Under the pieces are notes generated by a model. It was given only the letters and a program-made list of their open reading frames with translations, did no database searches and had not been told where the DNA came from. Below, one piece after another: positions 61,156 to 64,000 of a stretch of 64,000 bases of DNA. Source of the DNA: Lysobacter antibioticus (GTDB taxonomy: Bacteria; Pseudomonadota; Gammaproteobacteria; Xanthomonadales; Xanthomonadaceae); assembly GCF_001442535.1 (NCBI RefSeq), contig NZ_CP013141.1, positions 2,499,492-2,563,491 on the forward strand, in the 5' to 3' direction. Made by a program: the position numbers and the translations under genes. Positions within the stretch are counted from its first letter, which is position 1; each line of letters starts with the position of its first letter.

Positions 61156-63411
61156 TCAGGCCGGGCTGGGCTTGCGCGTGACGGTGACGACGGACGCCGG
61201 CGCCTTGTATCCGGCGATCGACGCGGTGATCTGACGCGTGCCGGCAAAGCCCGCGAGCGGGCCGACCGTGACCTGCCAGTAGGCGGCCGACACGCTGGCG
61301 ACCAGTTGTTGCAACTGCGCGCCGACGTTGCCCTGGCTCGACGCGGAGGCCTCGAAAGGCATCAGGTCGTAGGCCAGCAGCACGATCGTGCGCAGGAATT
61401 CGTCCTGGATATCGCTGTGTTCGAGGCCTTGCGTATCCGAGCCGAGCAGGTAGGAGCGCCAGTTGATGAACAGGTTCAGGACCCGGCTCAACGCCGCGAA
61501 CCAGACGCTGCGCACGCTGCTGTCGCCGGCCAGGGCCTCGACCAAGGCCTGGAATGCGGCATAGGCGCGGTCGAGATTGGCGACGCTGGCGATCAGCGCT
61601 ATCGCCGCGGCCAATTGCTCCTGGATCACCGGCTTGCCGGCGACGAACAGATCGGCCAGCGTCGCGGCATCTCGCACCAGGCTCATGAGTTGGGCGATCT
61701 GCGCGGCGCTCAGGGCCTGCAGGCCGGTGAACATCAGCCTGTCGCTCGCGACACGCAGCAGGTCGGTGTCGACATAGCCGTCGAGGCCGCCCCCGGTCGA
61801 AGCGAACCATCCCGGCGCGCCGGCGATCGCATGGCCGCCCAGGTGAGTGTCGAAGGCGATGAACGGGTACTTGGCGGCGACGAAGCTGCGGTAGTGGCAG
61901 GCATGGCCGAGGCGGAAACCCAACAGGCCGGCGTTCGCGGTCAGCAGCTCGTAATAGCTCGGGCCCTGCTCCGACGAGGGCAGATCCAGCGATTCACACA
62001 AGGCCATCATGTTGCGTTTGCCGACGAAGTCGACCCGCTCGCGCGTGCGCGCGCTGGCGACGTCGTAGCGGCGCAAGATCAGGCCGTCGCAGGTCAGGCT
62101 GTCGTTGCGGAACATCTCGTCGAACAATCCCGAGACGTCGTGGGCCCGATGCGGCGGCGTACCTGCGCTGTCGCGCGCATCCTCGGCCTGACGCCCTTTG
62201 GCCGCTGCCAGGCAGGCGAAGACATAATCCGAATACGCGCGATAGAAAGCCGTCGCCGGCAACCGCAACGAGTAGGCCATGGCATAGCCGATCGCCGAGC
62301 GATTGTCCGAAGACACGCCCGCGACTTCGCCGCACTGGATGTGGTTGGTCAGTTGCAAGGCCCGCGCACCCGCGCCGGCACCGAAGAAACGGGTCAGTTC
62401 CGGGCTCGGCTGAATCTGTAGCTGCGCGGTCAGAAACGCGAACAACTCGGCGTAGTGGCCGCCCCGGTTCTCGCTGCCGGGTAGGTCGATGCCGATCACC
62501 TCGCCGAGGCTCGGGTCTTCGAACAAGGGCAGGATCCTGGCGCTCAGATCGCGTTCGAGCGCCTGCGCGCCGGCGTAGACCGCCGCGGTCCGCGCCAGCA
62601 GCTTGTACTGGGTCTGGCGGGCCTGGTTGTAGCTCGCCACGACCGCATTGGCCGCATGGATCTCGTCCTCGCCGATGGCCGTCTGCACATGGGCGACGCC
62701 CTGCTGTTCGAGATAGCGCAGGCTCATCGCCATCCACTGCAGATAGCGTGTTTCGCCATCGGGTTCGGCGCGCAGCTGTTTGATCGCGAACGAGCGTGCG
62801 CGGCAGGCATCGTCGAACGGCGTGTATCTGCCGGCGCTGTAGATCTTGCGGTTGAAGTAACGCAAGGCCGGCATCAGCTGGTCGAGCGTCGTCGAGGTGT
62901 TCGGCTTCGCGCCCTTGACCAGGGCTTCGAGCGCGCCGCGCACGGTCTTGTACAGCACCGGATCGGTGGCGGCGACGCCGCGGCGCAGGTTCAGGCCCAA
63001 CCAACGGGTCAGGCAGAGGCAAGCGATGTAGAGGTTCTCGGCGATGCATTCGCCGCGCTCGTAGCGCGCGCGATGGCCGCTGGCGGCCAGACTGGCGAGC
63101 GGATTGCCCTCCTCCATCCACAACAACGCCTTGAGAAACAAGGACACCGCGCCGCGACCGGCCTGGGCGTCGTCGGCTTCGCCACCGCCGAACACCGCGG
63201 CCAACGACAGTTGCTGGCCCTTGGCGATGGCGACCGTGGTCTGCACCTCGACCGTGCCGTCGCGGCCCTGCACCTTGTACGCGACCGGCAATTGCAGCGC
63301 GTCGCCGGCCACCGACGCCGCATCTTCGACCGGCAGGATGCCGGCGAAACGGCTGTGGTAGTCGAAGCGATAGCTCGGCAATGTCAGCGACGGCAAGGCG
63401 AAATAAGCCAT
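61156..63411 (-). CDS. Large unrecognised protein in the Reb cluster (751 aa)
   Basis: Starts at ATG 63411 (MAYFALPSLTLPSYRFDYHS) with AGGA eight bases upstream. No signal peptide and no sure transmembrane helix; a globular, mixed helical protein. Noticeable segments are YERGECIAENLYIACLCLTR near residue 115 and LGFRLGHACHYRSF followed by FIAFDTHLGGHAIAGAPGW near 495-530, which are rich in His and may bind metal. I do not recognise a family. It lies between a Reb-like gene and the 134-residue gene and is cotranscribed with them by spacing (81 and 48 bases). Confidence 0.72.
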   Translation of the reverse strand: MAYFALPSLTLPSYRFDYHSRFAGILPVEDAASVAGDALQLPVAYKVQGRDGTVEVQTTVAIAKGQQLSLAAVFGGGEADDAQAGRGAVSLFLKALLWMEEGNPLASLAASGHRARYERGECIAENLYIACLCLTRWLGLNLRRGVAATDPVLYKTVRGALEALVKGAKPNTSTTLDQLMPALRYFNRKIYSAGRYTPFDDACRARSFAIKQLRAEPDGETRYLQWMAMSLRYLEQQGVAHVQTAIGEDEIHAANAVVASYNQARQTQYKLLARTAAVYAGAQALERDLSARILPLFEDPSLGEVIGIDLPGSENRGGHYAELFAFLTAQLQIQPSPELTRFFGAGAGARALQLTNHIQCGEVAGVSSDNRSAIGYAMAYSLRLPATAFYRAYSDYVFACLAAAKGRQAEDARDSAGTPPHRAHDVSGLFDEMFRNDSLTCDGLILRRYDVASARTRERVDFVGKRNMMALCESLDLPSSEQGPSYYELLTANAGLLGFRLGHACHYRSFVAAKYPFIAFDTHLGGHAIAGAPGWFASTGGGLDGYVDTDLLRVASDRLMFTGLQALSAAQIAQLMSLVRDAATLADLFVAGKPVIQEQLAAAIALIASVANLDRAYAAFQALVEALAGDSSVRSVWFAALSRVLNLFINWRSYLLGSDTQGLEHSDIQDEFLRTIVLLAYDLMPFEASASSQGNVGAQLQQLVASVSAAYWQVTVGPLAGFAGTRQITASIAGYKAPASVVTVTRKPSPA

Positions 63412-63492
63412 GACCCGGGTCCTGTGGGTGCGGTGCGGCGACGGCGGACCGGCGCGGGCGTGCGTTCACGCCCGCGCAGGACGACGCGGCGA

Positions 63493-64000
63493 TCAACTGC
63501 CTTTGCGGTTCTGCAGCAGCGAGGAGTACTTGGCGATGCTCGAGTCGATGCGGTCGATGGCGAAGCTCGCCGACTCGGCTTCCATCGCGCCGGCGGCGGC
63601 GGCAACGGCGGCGGCCGCGCCCATGAGGATGTCGGTGGCGAGAATACCCAGCGCATCGGCGGCGGCCTTCTCGGGGTGGTTGTCGACCAGGTCCTGGGTC
63701 ATCTGCCGCATCAGGATGCCCTGGCTGGCCAGCGCGATCTTGCTGGCACCGTCGAAGTAGGCCGCGGCCGATTGCGCCACCAGGCCGGCGGCCTGGCTGA
63801 TCATCATGTCCGGCCCGGTCGCGATCTGCGACGGCGCATACGACGCAGTCTCGGCGTTGGTGAACTGCACTGCCTGGACGATCTGCTGATTGAGCGCGTC
63901 GGTCGGCGGCGGGGCCGGCGTCGGCGGATCGACGCTCTTGGCGACCGCCAGGCTGCGCGCCGCGGCCAGCGGCGAGGGCGGCGGCGTCGCAGGAGTCGAC
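63493..64000 (-). CDS. Longer Reb-like protein, N-terminus beyond the window
   Basis: The frame is open to the right edge without a stop. The visible part, at least 168 residues, has a Pro/Ala-rich N-terminal stretch and then a region like RebB: DALNQQIVQAVQFTNAET followed by ISQAAGLVAQSAAAYFDGA and ASQGILMRQM. It continues into an alanine-rich helix (ILMGAAAAVAAAAGAMEAES) and ends SSLLQNRKGS. No ATG occurs inside; a GTG at 63870 is possible but would cut off the first conserved segment, so the real start is probably outside. It may be a third Reb subunit or capping component. Confidence 0.7.
   Translation of the reverse strand, partial: STPATPPPSPLAAARSLAVAKSVDPPTPAPPPTDALNQQIVQAVQFTNAETASYAPSQIATGPDMMISQAAGLVAQSAAAYFDGASKIALASQGILMRQMTQDLVDNHPEKAAADALGILATDILMGAAAAVAAAAGAMEAESASFAIDRIDSSIAKYSSLLQNRKGS

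Noticed and set aside
61156..63411. Similarity of LGFRLGHACHY to the metal site of adenosine deaminases
   Set aside because: Only a short string matches; the other ADA ligands (HxH at the start and the SLNTDDP-type motif) are not found in the right order.

Overview
The window is high-GC chromosomal DNA from a gammaproteobacterium of the Lysobacter/Xanthomonadaceae type. The evidence is an alpha-lytic-type secreted protease, a lipoyl-domain dihydrolipoyl dehydrogenase next to aceF, the order of the ATP synthase operon, a TesA/YbbA/YbbP block, YajQ, and intergenic repeats typical of that family. The species is inferred from gene content only. I see no rRNA, tRNA, insertion sequence, prophage or CRISPR array.

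Left third (1-24.1 kb). Positions 1-5533 hold a minus-strand cluster of four unrecognised proteins (one cut by the window edge), several sharing an aromatic/proline motif. An alpha-lytic-like protease follows. Next comes a fusion of a haem-oxygenase-like iron enzyme with a VOC dioxygenase-like domain, convergent with a class III aminotransferase, then glmS. From 12.7 to 22.7 kb is a MacB-like ABC efflux operon (adaptor, 73-residue small ORF, ATPase, two permeases), a DUF885 protein and an NtrC-type regulator/NtrY-like kinase pair. The efflux operon is preceded by a near-consensus sigma-54 promoter and a cluster of CGGACA/TGTCCG dyads, so the regulator at its end probably controls it. A secreted Endo H-like GH18 enzyme closes the section.

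Middle third (24.2-44.7 kb). This part is mostly housekeeping: glmU, a three-gene set for lipid-linked sugar transfer (gtrA, gtrB and a polytopic membrane protein), and the complete F1Fo ATP synthase operon atpI-B-E-F-H-A-G-D-C with a good sigma-70 promoter, a terminator and repetitive hairpins between several cistrons. A DUF2061 gene lies under a Fur-like box. Then come an outer-membrane protein, lpdA, a secreted unknown, aceF, a DUF2884 protein and an OmpW-family porin.

Right third (44.7-64 kb). Small metabolic and RNA-modification genes (VOC, EamA exporter, alcohol dehydrogenase, yajQ, DUF1415, HAD phosphatase, RsuA-type pseudouridine synthase, RsmC-like methyltransferase) are followed by ybbP-ybbA divergent from tesA. 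The last 6 kb, running off the right edge, is a Reb (R-body/'killing trait') locus: two 88% identical RebB proteins in tandem, a third longer Reb-like protein with a proline-rich N-terminus, three undescribed companion proteins (751, 134 and 241 residues) and a Crp/Fnr-type regulator just downstream. This is the strongest candidate for a little-characterised system in the window. The HDO-VOC fusion with its aminotransferase and the left-edge cluster come next.
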